Shown piece by piece: positions 18,901-26,368 of a stretch of 54,845 bases of DNA. This stretch comes from Hallerella sp963629575 (lineage in GTDB: Bacteria > Fibrobacterota > Fibrobacteria > Fibrobacterales > Fibrobacteraceae), in contig CAVGIM010000013.1 in the NCBI GenBank assembly GCA_963629575.1, positions 1 through 54,845 of the forward strand, given 5' to 3'. The notes beneath the pieces are model-generated. The model did not search any database, was not told where the DNA came from, and was given only the letters and a program-made list of their open reading frames with translations. The position numbers were made by a program, and so were the translations under genes. Every line of letters begins with the position of its first letter. The first letter of the stretch is position 1.

Positions 18901-21252
18901 AGCTGCGGAAGTCCCGGCGTGGCGGGAAACCGCTTTGTCGCTTCGACGACGACGCCGCGCTATACGGCGATCATGCCCTCTTCGCCGGTGAACGGTTACC
19001 AGTGCATCATTCGGGTGACGGACGATGACGGCAACACGGCGAGCGACACGACGAAAATTTCCGTCCTCCTGGATTCGCCGACGGTCAAGGTTTCCCAGGA
19101 AACGATAACGGCTCGTCCGGGATTCCCCGTGCACCTGGATGCGACTGCCTCCGATTGGCTGGGCTATATCGCAAAGCGCGAATGGAGCTGTGGCGGCCCG
19201 TCCGAAGTGGCGAACAACTGGAAGAAGGTCTCCGATTACGATACGACATGGACGACTCCCGGCAATCCGCCGGCGACATACTATTGCGTGGCGCGGGCGA
19301 CCGATGACGACGGCAACACGGCGGAAGACACGGTTCGCATCTCGTTCACGACGGAAATTCCGGTCATCACTGTCGATAACGATCTGGTCTATATCCTTGC
19401 GGGAACCACGACCGACTTGACCGCGCACGTGAACAAGGCGTGGCAGGGAATCAAGCGTTACACGTGGACTTGCGGAACGAAGAACTCGTCCGCGCTTTCG
19501 GATACGTCGTCGAAGAACGATCACCATGTCTGGTGGGGAGTCGATTCGGATTATTCTTCGTTGGACTTCTACTTCTGGGATACCGACGCAAAGGGCAAGG
19601 CGGACAGTACGGTCATCAAGCTTTCGAAGGCGAACGATGAATTTCTGTGCATCGTCTTTGCCGAAGAGACGGGGACAAACTTTGTCGCGACCGATACGAC
19701 GGTGATTCGCCGAATGACATCGCTCCCGGTGGGCGTCATCACGATGCCCGATACCGCTTACCTGTGGAGCCTGGATTCCTCGGTTTCGGATATTGCCAAA
19801 TACTGGTATATGCCCGAGTTCGGCGGAAGCGATTCGAAACTCGGCACGCTAGGCGACAAAAAGGCGCAGGCCTTCTACTGGAATTTCAGCAACGTAAGCG
19901 CCGATTACTGGTACGAAGGGAATGCGGACGGATCTCTCGATACGAACATCGCGGAATTCAACACGGCGTTTCTCCGGCAGTCCGCGGAAGGTTCGATGAC
20001 CGTCCAGCTGAGCTACTACGATTCTTCCAAGGTCGGCATGGACCAGAACTTTGTCGATAGGCACCGGGCGGAAACCGTCTCCAAGACGATTTATTTCCGC
20101 AAGGCGTGGAACAACGTTTCGAGTGCAAAGGATTCCATTTTGGAGACGAGCACGGACGAAAACGGACCCGCTATCGCCTACTGCAAGGATCGCCTTGTCG
20201 CCGTCTACGTGAAAGAAGACGGATCGGTCGCGACGAAATATCGGAACGGGACCGCTTCCTGGACAGCGTTTGGAAGCCCGAATATTTCGAACATCAAGGC
20301 CCAGACTCTCTACATGGCCTGCGACGGAAACGACAACCTCTACCTTTCCTTTATCGGCTCTTTGGATGCAAAGGGGCACGTCTATAAGTCGGCCGGTTCG
20401 ACCGGGACGTGGACGGAACTCGGCTCCGGGCTGGGAACGGATGTCTCGATGTTCAAGCTCCGGATCAATCCCAAGACGAACAATCCCTCGGTGGCTTGGG
20501 TAGGAACGGTCAGCGGACAGACAAACGTCGCCCGCGTCCAGGATTATTCCTCTTCTTCGTGGGGAAGCGCGTTCAATCCGCTCTATTCCTCTGGCTGGCA
20601 AAACCGCGAAATCGACATGGCGTTCGATGATTCGGGAAACAGGCTGGTCGTCGTGACGGGCTACGCTTCGGAAGATTACATGATTTACTACTACTACATT
20701 TCGAGCGGACAGACGAAGACTTCGAACAAGGGAAATTACAAGATTGCCATCAACGCGGAATCCATCCAGGCGTTCTATTCTAACGGCTACTATTATGTGG
20801 GATTCCGCAGCCGCGACGATGACGGTCTCCCGCGTCTTTCCCGCGCGCCGAAAGCTTCCGTGGCTTCTAGTAACGCTTTCTCGACAAGCGGCACGGAATT
20901 CGAAGCGTTCGGCCATCGCTGCTACAACACGTTCTTCACGGTCGATGGAAGCGGAAATCCGATTCTCGCCATCGACGACGCATACTTTGCGCGAAATTCG
21001 CACGTCCACGTCTATCGCTACACGAACAGCTGGATTGAACTGGGCGAAAACGAACTGCCCTACTTCAAGAATCTCTTTGCCGCCGCCAATTCCTACTATG
21101 TCCGCGGATTCCGTCCGCAGCTCGCCGTATCGCCAAGCGGAAAGATTTTCCTTTCGATGCGCGCCCAGGAAACGGCTTCGAGTGCGGCATCGAGTCTTCC
21201 GGGAACGAAGAACGGTCCGCTTGTCATGGAATATCTGGGAGACAACTGGTGA
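15970..21252 (+). CDS. Giant lipoprotein with Ig/PKD-like repeats
   Basis: This is a 1760-residue lipoprotein with a signal peptide and lipobox FVGC (residues 15-18), so it is probably outer-membrane anchored and surface exposed. A carboxypeptidase-regulatory-like beta domain (about residues 370-450, LYGYAKFQGR...GYFSVKVDPGTYRIYARD) interrupts a series of Ig-like domains. From nucleotide 18205 to about 19700 there are five tandem repeats of about 92-110 residues. Each has a W/Y-x-C-G strand, a Y-x-C-I/V strand and, in the first four, an R-x-TDDD motif, with a probable internal disulfide. The last 400 residues carry WTAFGSPNIS, YLSFIGSLDA and similar blades resembling a beta-propeller. A role as an adhesin or surface scaffold is inferred. 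It is coupled to the DUF6941-like gene by a TGATG overlap. Confidence 0.85.
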   Translation: MKKHVILLAVLLLLFVGCSRESDIRVNGSLRNNHSVVFAFTERPDSVESFVDSVSSLDSVYTFDTLTVTVHDSVYLMGFLKYNANKVLRYAWKMGDRDTLWSGTNGGLFPYAYDSAGIYSPLFIAVDGANARDTAGRGQFIRVIDTPPDVSVAEDTLWVRGERDANVSFFATDSFGKIDSAFIVLLSGKNTAVETFKASPAADSGVFTAAVKFKSAKPHLDANSEIRYVYGARDEDGNVSTDTAILHFNKIPTIRLLQPDSASRQSIYVSRFAFYYAGSDEDNPTDLRYSIRVGKSPDNAGTAPVLTDANLVASNIKEKSWEAITDSVWNMDKNLKGRLYWQVSVTDGLDTATSPTWNFFFGDLNATTGTLYGYAKFQGRTAHNGIQIVMENLENQNYTFSRTNEKGYFSVKVDPGTYRIYARDTTGLGYKRMILDSQYVEMGDERLVATMLLQDSMSPKIRIDSYDTLLASRSVRFAGSLSDSGSQVAKALAWLDGKDVSLSVLKVNEWAMNLGDLTDGLHDFRFVVLDSAKNVSDTAKISFRVKASSIDLKVNGQATAMISEEGSFRFEASVGNVLPLPDSVSWICTIEGKQFMVPRSPVEADSVARITLSASEVKASGAVPGNLYTMRASVLNGTVVDSVRFGFLGENPNVYFLTPKRDTSVSLNDPLFFSVESFPGADAIVQSIAWNCASTLSDGFACPSATSDSVTLAWKTVGEKKVLVTLTDSEKRTAKDSMIVRVVSDPPSVTVKTDADTVRQKINAKLKFTVSASDKFGLVNAIEWGCGTNAAKIAIDSSASIQPGKSVSAQINVSLPKEETDAYKCIVRATDDDGEQGFDTLYFRAVLDRPSITLFTSSADVKINSRVRFAGSAVDTLGSIVGYEMYCGTSVKNPSWIAISRPDTTLTMPSAACTWYCVMRVTDDDNLTAMDTATYSVLLDPPTVSVSEDTLTVSIKDTVTLDAMASDRLGSIVLYEWSCGSPGVAGNRFVASTTTPRYTAIMPSSPVNGYQCIIRVTDDDGNTASDTTKISVLLDSPTVKVSQETITARPGFPVHLDATASDWLGYIAKREWSCGGPSEVANNWKKVSDYDTTWTTPGNPPATYYCVARATDDDGNTAEDTVRISFTTEIPVITVDNDLVYILAGTTTDLTAHVNKAWQGIKRYTWTCGTKNSSALSDTSSKNDHHVWWGVDSDYSSLDFYFWDTDAKGKADSTVIKLSKANDEFLCIVFAEETGTNFVATDTTVIRRMTSLPVGVITMPDTAYLWSLDSSVSDIAKYWYMPEFGGSDSKLGTLGDKKAQAFYWNFSNVSADYWYEGNADGSLDTNIAEFNTAFLRQSAEGSMTVQLSYYDSSKVGMDQNFVDRHRAETVSKTIYFRKAWNNVSSAKDSILETSTDENGPAIAYCKDRLVAVYVKEDGSVATKYRNGTASWTAFGSPNISNIKAQTLYMACDGNDNLYLSFIGSLDAKGHVYKSAGSTGTWTELGSGLGTDVSMFKLRINPKTNNPSVAWVGTVSGQTNVARVQDYSSSSWGSAFNPLYSSGWQNREIDMAFDDSGNRLVVVTGYASEDYMIYYYYISSGQTKTSNKGNYKIAINAESIQAFYSNGYYYVGFRSRDDDGLPRLSRAPKASVASSNAFSTSGTEFEAFGHRCYNTFFTVDGSGNPILAIDDAYFARNSHVHVYRYTNSWIELGENELPYFKNLFAAANSYYVRGFRPQLAVSPSGKIFLSMRAQETASSAASSLPGTKNGPLVMEYLGDNW
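18205..19700 (+). repeat. Tandem Ig/PKD-like coding repeats with paired cysteines
   Basis: The units run approximately 18205-18513, 18514-18789, 18790-19074, 19075-19356 and a more divergent fifth from 19357. Each opens with P-x-(V/I)-(T/K/S)-V or similar and carries one cysteine in a WxCG/YCG strand and a second in a YxC(I/V) strand. The first four units end with an R-x-TDDDGN-like turn. Protein similarity is clear while DNA identity is only partial, which suggests old duplication rather than recent slippage. Confidence 0.8.
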
Positions 21253-21677
21253 TGAAAATCGAATTGGCTGCTATTTGCGATGCGGCGACCGATCAGAGCG
21301 GAAAGCTCAACATGCTCGGCGTGTTCGACTACATCGAAGCGGAACTTCCTATCGTCATTCCGAGATGTTCTGCCGTCTTTCGGGTGCGCTATACCCGGTC
21401 GGAGGTTGCTCCGCACGACCTGGAAGTGACGATTCGGAATACGCTCGACGAAAAGGAGCTGATACCGCCGATTCAAAGTTCGGTAAGTTTTCTCCCGATT
21501 CCGGATCGCATGGACTCGGCGGCGGTCAACCTGATCTTGAACATGAACCGGATGCGCGTGACGGAAGGCGGAAAGTACCTGCTCCACTTGCGGATAGACG
21601 AGGTCCTTGTCGAAGCGACCCTTCCCATCTATGTCCGCGACTTGACTCCGCGGGAGCCGAATCCGCTAGCGAGCTGA
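21252..21677 (+). CDS. DUF6941-like small protein
   Basis: This is a 141-residue cytosolic-looking protein starting with MKIELAAICDAATDQSGKLN and continuing MLGVFDYIEA. This resembles the DUF6941 pattern, in which an opening strand is followed by a conserved D-x-x-GKLxMLG motif and a C2-like beta sandwich. The family name is recalled without a search. The ATG shares its A with the TGA stop of the giant lipoprotein gene. A frame extension to GTG 21249 was not used. Translational coupling to a huge surface lipoprotein is unusual for a small cytosolic protein. It could be a chaperone or regulator, but this is only inference. Confidence 0.65.
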   Translation: MKIELAAICDAATDQSGKLNMLGVFDYIEAELPIVIPRCSAVFRVRYTRSEVAPHDLEVTIRNTLDEKELIPPIQSSVSFLPIPDRMDSAAVNLILNMNRMRVTEGGKYLLHLRIDEVLVEATLPIYVRDLTPREPNPLAS

Positions 21678-21678
21678 A

Positions 21679-22218
21679 TCAATGCCGCCTGGCGGCAATT
21701 GCGCAGACAAAAGGTTCTGGAAGCGGAAGCGCGAAGTCGCAGAGAACCGTCTCGCCTTTTTTTTCGGAAAGGACGCTTTGCGAGAGGGCGTCTTCGAAAA
21801 AGGAGCCTCCGGCGCACTTGAAGAGCGCTTCCTTGCGGCACCACAGACGGTAAAACTCGGCGAGGGAAGCTTCTTCGGAAAGTCCGCTTCGAAAGAGAGC
21901 TTCCTTTTCTTCGATCGAAAAGAAACGCTCCGCGATTCGCAGCGTTCTCGGTCGGATTTTTTCGATGTCCACGCCGACCCGAAGCGAAAACGAATAGGCG
22001 AGGACGCAGATACCCTTGCTGTGGGTCCAGTTCGCGTCAAAGCCTCCGCGTGAAAATTCCGGTCTTCCGTTTGGTGCGCTCACGATGTCCGCTTCGGAAA
22101 GCGTCGTGCCCGAAGCCCTGGAAAGTTCGGAAAGAATCGCCTTGCGGTGGTCTTTCAGCGGAACACGGCACCAGAAGACAGAACCTAGGGGCGTTTTCAA
22201 TTCTTCATGCTTTGCCAT
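21679..22218 (-). CDS. 4'-phosphopantetheinyl transferase (Sfp/AcpS superfamily)
   Basis: This 179-residue enzyme moves the phosphopantetheine arm of CoA to a Ser on acyl or peptidyl carrier proteins. The magnesium-binding motif GVDIEKIRP and the catalytic WCRKEALFK motif are visible, along with APNGRPEF and WTHSKG typical of the Sfp group. The start at 22218 (MAKHEELKTP) is preferred over the ATG at 22254. The longer version would overlap the divergent lipoprotein's start codon and has no support. No carrier protein or synthase gene is nearby, so the target cannot be told. It converges on the DUF6941-like gene with a one-base gap. Confidence 0.88.
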   Translation of the reverse strand: MAKHEELKTPLGSVFWCRVPLKDHRKAILSELSRASGTTLSEADIVSAPNGRPEFSRGGFDANWTHSKGICVLAYSFSLRVGVDIEKIRPRTLRIAERFFSIEEKEALFRSGLSEEASLAEFYRLWCRKEALFKCAGGSFFEDALSQSVLSEKKGETVLCDFALPLPEPFVCAIAARRH

Positions 22219-22252
22219 TGCGCTAGAATATAAATTTTCTAGTTTGATTGTC

Positions 22253-22729
22253 ATGCGATTGCTCGTGTTTTTGGCGACCCTGTTCCTTGCTTCCTGTGGC
22301 AGCGTGAATAACGGCTGGCTTGCCGATGGTGGCGGCTACATGAAGCTTTCCATCGGCGGGACCGAGTACCGGCTGGAGATTGCGCCCGATGACGGGGATG
22401 TCCGCTTGCGGGCAAACAAGCATTTTGTCAGGTTTCTCGGAAAGGACGGCAAGGGAACGCAGCTGCAGATTCTGGTGAACAAGCCCGTTCTCGGGAAAAA
22501 CTCGCCCCAGACAAATTCGAGCTATACCTTTCTCGTGGTGGAAGGCAGCACGCCAGCGCACATCGTCGATGCCGATTCGAGCCGTGTTGTCTTTGACCAG
22601 AAGGATTCTTCGCTGTGGAGCGCGGACCTGCACCTTGTTTTTAACCATTGCGGAATCGAGGAATGCGATACGTCGCGGGTCCTTGTGACCGGAAGAATGC
22701 GCTATTGGGTGGATCCGGACGACTATTGA
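22253..22729 (+). CDS. Small lipoprotein
   Basis: This is a 158-residue lipoprotein beginning MRLLVFLATLFLASC, with lipobox LASC. The mature part is strand-rich (GGYMKLSIGGTEYRLEIAP, LHLVFNHCGIEECDTSRVLVTG) with two cysteines that may pair. No family was recognised. It diverges from the phosphopantetheinyl transferase, with only 34 bases between the two preferred starts. That short AT-rich gap must hold any promoters for both, and no clear Shine-Dalgarno site is seen before this start. Confidence 0.72.
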   Translation: MRLLVFLATLFLASCGSVNNGWLADGGGYMKLSIGGTEYRLEIAPDDGDVRLRANKHFVRFLGKDGKGTQLQILVNKPVLGKNSPQTNSSYTFLVVEGSTPAHIVDADSSRVVFDQKDSSLWSADLHLVFNHCGIEECDTSRVLVTGRMRYWVDPDDY

Positions 22730-22739
22730 AAAAAATCCC

Positions 22740-22768
22740 TTGACAGAATCCGAAAAAGTTTTTACTAT
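22740..22768 (+). promoter_or_regulatory. Promoter of tRNA-Val
   Basis: A perfect TTGACA (-35, 22740-22745) and TACTAT (-10, 22763-22768) are separated by exactly 17 bases. The predicted transcription start is about 22775, a few bases before the tRNA. This is the best promoter match in the window. Confidence 0.75.
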
Positions 22769-22781
22769 TGGGAAACCCTAC

Positions 22782-22855
22782 GGACGATTAGCTCAGCTGG
22801 TTAGAGTATTACCTTGACATGGTAGGGGTCACTGGTTCGAGTCCAGTATCGTCCA
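22782..22855 (+). tRNA. tRNA-Val (anticodon GAC)
   Basis: A 74-base cloverleaf is visible. The acceptor stem GGACGAT pairs with ATCGTCC, and the D-arm contains AGCTCAGCTGGTTAGAG. The anticodon stem TACC/GGTA encloses TTGACAT with anticodon GAC. The T-arm is CTGGTTCGAGTCCAG, and the discriminator is A. The CCA end is not encoded (CGA follows). A strong promoter and a terminator flank it, so it is a single-gene transcription unit. Confidence 0.96.
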
Positions 22856-22857
22856 CG

Positions 22858-22886
22858 AAAAGCTCCGCTAAAGGCGGGGCTTTTTT
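22858..22886 (+). terminator. Rho-independent terminator after tRNA-Val
   Basis: A nine-pair stem (AAGCTCCGC with GCGGGGCTT, one G-T pair) closes a short TAAAG loop and runs into six T residues. It starts directly after the tRNA 3' end. Confidence 0.88.
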
Positions 22887-22930
22887 GTTGGGAAGGGGGG
22901 GATTTTGTCTTGATGCCGATGAAGTAGAAG

Positions 22931-22950
22931 AATTGTCAATAATTGTCAAA
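22931..22950 (+). repeat. Tandem AATTGTCAA repeat upstream of recC
   Basis: The nine-base word AATTGTCAA occurs twice, one helical turn (10 bases) apart, about 45 bases before the recC start. The second copy contains the TTGTCA used in the promoter call below. It may be a regulator site or chance in an AT-rich leader. Confidence 0.45.
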
Positions 22951-22970
22951 AAATGTAGTTATATTAAATT
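22943..22970 (+). promoter_or_regulatory. Candidate recCBD promoter
   Basis: TTGTCA (22943-22948) and TAAATT (22965-22970) are 16 bases apart, 20 bases before the recC ATG. A nearby TATATT at 22960-22965 is an alternative -10, with poorer spacing to either TTGTCA copy. Confidence 0.35.
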
Positions 22971-22989
22971 CGAATCGCAGGAACACATT

Positions 22990-25900
22990 ATGGCCTTACA
23001 CTTGAAATTTGCCCTGAATCTGGATACTATCGCGGACGAAATGATCGACCAGGTGTCAAAAGAATGGACTTCTCCGTTCGATGCGCCGACCCTTATCTTT
23101 TCGGAATACAAGCTGGAGCAGTGGTTCCGTCTCAAATGGGTGGAGAAGCGGGGCGTTCTTGCCAACCTGAACAGCAAATCCATCGACAAGTTCCTGATGG
23201 AAATCTTGATCGGGGACGATAAAAAGAAGAAAAAGCTTTCGGCGGACATGCTGCGCAACGTGATCCTTGCCTATTTGCAAAAAAAAGATGCATCGGGCAA
23301 GGCGAATTTCGAAAAACTGGACGAACGGGTTTGCAGATATCTGCTTGCCGGCGGAAATACGGTCGATGAACATCGCCTCTTTGATTTGGCGAACAAGCTT
23401 TCCGGACTTTTCCTGGAATACGAAACAAGTCGTCCGAGCGTGTTTTTGAACGGAAGACCCGGAATTCTGGACTGCTGGAAACAGGGAAATCTAAAGCCGT
23501 TCTTTGTCGATAAAAATGGTCGTGAAGCGGAAAACGAAAGATGGGAGCGGGAGCTGTATTCGGCGATTTTTCACAATGCCGAAGATGGCGATTCGCTGCT
23601 GACAAAGGTTTTCAAGTCGGCGGAAAACGAATTCTTGACATTGCCGTTTTTGTACGAAGCCTGCAAACGAGGCGGCGGTTTTCACATGAAGTCGAAACGC
23701 CCGGTCTTTATTTTGGGCCTTTCGGGAATGGGCCAGTTCTATCGAGTTCTCTTTCAGGAATTCGCCAAGGAACACGAAGTGTATGCGTATATCCAGAACC
23801 CTTGCATGAAGTTCTGGGAAGACCTGGAATTTCGGAATGCGCGCTTTGATGAGAAGTTCGCGTTGGACGACACGTCCGAGGAACTCTTAAAGGAAGATGA
23901 AAATAGCTTGCTCAGGGCTTGGGGGCGCGCCGGTCGGGACAGTATCAAGCTCTGGAGCTTGGCGGACGATTATATCGGAGGTTTCCCGGACGACGTGATG
24001 GAACCGTATGCAAGGGAAAGCTGTTCCCACGATACTTTTTTGCATGAACTGCAATGGATGGTGGCAAACCGAACAAACCAATCCGAAAAGCTCTCTTCTC
24101 TTGCAAATGACGGAAGCTTGACGATTACGTCGGCACCGAACCGGATTCGCGAAGTGGAAAACTTGCATTCGGAAATTTGTAAGTTGCTGGAAAAGGGAAA
24201 ATCCATCCGGGATATTCTCGTGGTGTCTCCGGTCCTTGCGGATTATCGTACGGCGATTTTTCAGGTCTTCGACCAAAATGAAAAAGGAAGCGAACAAGGT
24301 GTCCATCTACCGTTTGTCCTGGTGGACTCCGCTTCGAGGGAATCGCTCGTCGGCGACGCTCTGGAACATTTGTTCGCCATCAAAAAAGGCAAAGCGCTTT
24401 CCCGTTCCGATTTCTTTTCCCTTGTCCGCAATCCTGTTGTACAGGCTGCGCAGGGAATCGATCCTTCCGAAATTTCCGATTGGGAAGGCTGGGTCAGTGG
24501 GATGAACATTTTCCGCGATCATACGGCTAGGTCCAACGAAAAGGAAGATTGGCTGTGTGGCGTTCGTCGCCTGCTCTTGTCTCGATTGACGGATTCTGTC
24601 GTAGGCGAATATATGCCTTATTCCGACATGGCGTCTTCTGACGAACGTTCGTTGAACCGTTTTGTGGATTTGGTAGAGGATTTGGAATGGCTTTGCCAGA
24701 AAGAAACGTCTCTTGACAAAGAGGGAATTGCCCAGATTAGAGAATTTCTCAATCGATGGCTCTTGCTGAACGATGCGCCTGCCGGTCTTGGCGGCGAATC
24801 GATTGTTTTTTCCTCGGTCCTTTCTGCGCTGGAAAACTTGAACTACCAGTTTGCTGCCGGAGCGGAACGGATTTCCTGGGAAATCCTGGCGCAGACGTTG
24901 AACGAGGCCGCTAAAACTTCGGAATACAGTTGCGGAAGTCTGTTTGTTGGAGGAATCCCGTTTATGAAGTTCGCTCCGAACCGTACGATTCCGGTAAAAC
25001 ATCTCTTCTTTTTGGGAGCGAACGCCAAGGATTTTCCGGGAACGAAGTCTTTTGATTCCCTGGACTTGCGGAAGTGCGAGTCTGTTCCGCGCTGGCCGGG
25101 AGACGATTCTTCCGTGGAAAAAAATCGTTATGCGTTCCTTTGCCAGCTGATGAGTACGAGCGAGAGTTTTCACATTAGCTACCAGGGCATGTATTTGCCC
25201 AAAGACGAAGAACTTTACCCGGCTTCGGTGGTAAACGATTTGATCGCGGCTTCGAAAAATTCGCTCGGGATTCGCCATTTGACGCTCGACGAGACGAGGC
25301 CGAATTCGGAACTTTATACGGAACGGGAACGGCGCAATAAGCAGACGCTGGATTCTTTTGGCAAGGAGGAAAACGACAAGTGCGTTTCCTTTGCGGAAAA
25401 CTTGAAATGGTCTTCCGAAAATTCCCAAAAGTTGCCGGAGCGGGTTTCGGCTTTTGAGATGCGAAAATTTTTGGAAGATCCGTTTGAATTTCAAGTGAAC
25501 CGCGTGATAGCTCTCGATAGCGCGGACGAAGATCCGGAAAAGATTTCCATGGAACCAATCTCCATAGGAAACCTTGAACGCAGTTTTTTGCTAAAGAACC
25601 TGATTGCGAAAAAATTGGGAATTTCGCCGACTGAAAATGAATGCGTGGACAAGGAAACGCTTCGCTTGCAGGGAACGTTGCCGCTTGGCGCTTTCGGCGA
25701 TCGAGTCTGGGAAGACTTGAATGGTCGCGCCGAGGAATTTTGCGATTCGATTTGCGAAAAGTTTCCTGCGGCTGATTGGGATTTTCGGTCGGAAAAACTG
25801 GATGTCTTGTTAAAATCCTGGACGCTTGCGGGGTCGGCTAGGATCTTGGCGGAAGAAAGGAAAAACAAGAATCGGCTTGTTCTGGTAGAAGTGAAAGAGA

Positions 25901-26367
25901 AAAATTTCAGTGTCGCCTCTTTCCTTTCGGGATATGTTTTGGCCTTGGGGCTGCTTGCCGCCAAGCGCTGTACGCAGGTTTCCGTTTGTCTCTTCGTTTC
26001 CACCGAAATGAAAACGCTTGAAATTGCCGTGGATGCGAAAGAAGCCGCAAAACGCTTGAATCTTCTGTACGAAAAAATGTATGTGGAGAAATACCGGAAA
26101 ATTGTTCCGCTCTCTCTGTATGGAGACAAGGAAATGAAGTCTCTGCGTCTTTTAAGTGAAAAATTGAAGAATACGGCGTGGAAATATTTTGGCGGAAAAA
26201 ATCTCTTTGACTTGCAGCGAATCCATTCCGGATTTTCTGAAGAAAATTTTGAACAGGAATGGAACGAGGCGAAAATGGAAATGCTCGCCCTGATGCCGGA
26301 AATCGACGCATTCTTGAGACAGGAAGAAGCGAAAACAACGGCAAAGGGTAAAGAGAAGGCTGGCTGA
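22990..26367 (+). CDS. recC: RecBCD exonuclease V, RecC (gamma) subunit
   Basis: RecC holds the RecBCD helicase-nuclease together and in Escherichia coli reads Chi. The 1125-residue length equals the usual RecC. The N-terminus (LHLKFALNLDTIADEM, then LIFSEYKLEQWFRLK and a region like LANLNSKSIDKFL) follows the family pattern. The inactive-helicase core has VSPVLADYRTAIFQVF. The C-terminal part is an inactivated nuclease-like fold without an obvious catalytic D...DxK set. The start at 22990 has an AGGA ribosome-binding site eight bases upstream. The longer frame upstream runs through the tRNA and terminator and is excluded. It ends one base before recB. Confidence 0.9.
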   Translation: MALHLKFALNLDTIADEMIDQVSKEWTSPFDAPTLIFSEYKLEQWFRLKWVEKRGVLANLNSKSIDKFLMEILIGDDKKKKKLSADMLRNVILAYLQKKDASGKANFEKLDERVCRYLLAGGNTVDEHRLFDLANKLSGLFLEYETSRPSVFLNGRPGILDCWKQGNLKPFFVDKNGREAENERWERELYSAIFHNAEDGDSLLTKVFKSAENEFLTLPFLYEACKRGGGFHMKSKRPVFILGLSGMGQFYRVLFQEFAKEHEVYAYIQNPCMKFWEDLEFRNARFDEKFALDDTSEELLKEDENSLLRAWGRAGRDSIKLWSLADDYIGGFPDDVMEPYARESCSHDTFLHELQWMVANRTNQSEKLSSLANDGSLTITSAPNRIREVENLHSEICKLLEKGKSIRDILVVSPVLADYRTAIFQVFDQNEKGSEQGVHLPFVLVDSASRESLVGDALEHLFAIKKGKALSRSDFFSLVRNPVVQAAQGIDPSEISDWEGWVSGMNIFRDHTARSNEKEDWLCGVRRLLLSRLTDSVVGEYMPYSDMASSDERSLNRFVDLVEDLEWLCQKETSLDKEGIAQIREFLNRWLLLNDAPAGLGGESIVFSSVLSALENLNYQFAAGAERISWEILAQTLNEAAKTSEYSCGSLFVGGIPFMKFAPNRTIPVKHLFFLGANAKDFPGTKSFDSLDLRKCESVPRWPGDDSSVEKNRYAFLCQLMSTSESFHISYQGMYLPKDEELYPASVVNDLIAASKNSLGIRHLTLDETRPNSELYTERERRNKQTLDSFGKEENDKCVSFAENLKWSSENSQKLPERVSAFEMRKFLEDPFEFQVNRVIALDSADEDPEKISMEPISIGNLERSFLLKNLIAKKLGISPTENECVDKETLRLQGTLPLGAFGDRVWEDLNGRAEEFCDSICEKFPAADWDFRSEKLDVLLKSWTLAGSARILAEERKNKNRLVLVEVKEKNFSVASFLSGYVLALGLLAAKRCTQVSVCLFVSTEMKTLEIAVDAKEAAKRLNLLYEKMYVEKYRKIVPLSLYGDKEMKSLRLLSEKLKNTAWKYFGGKNLFDLQRIHSGFSEENFEQEWNEAKMEMLALMPEIDAFLRQEEAKTTAKGKEKAG

Positions 26368-26368
26368 A

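Noticed and set aside
18205..19700. CRISPR-like or minisatellite DNA repeats in the giant lipoprotein gene
   Set aside because: The periodicity is at protein-domain scale (about 95 codons) with divergent DNA. There are no short identical direct repeats with spacers.
22819..22989. N-terminal extension of recC through the tRNA and terminator
   Set aside because: The frame is open only by chance. The RecC family start and an AGGA site are at 22990.
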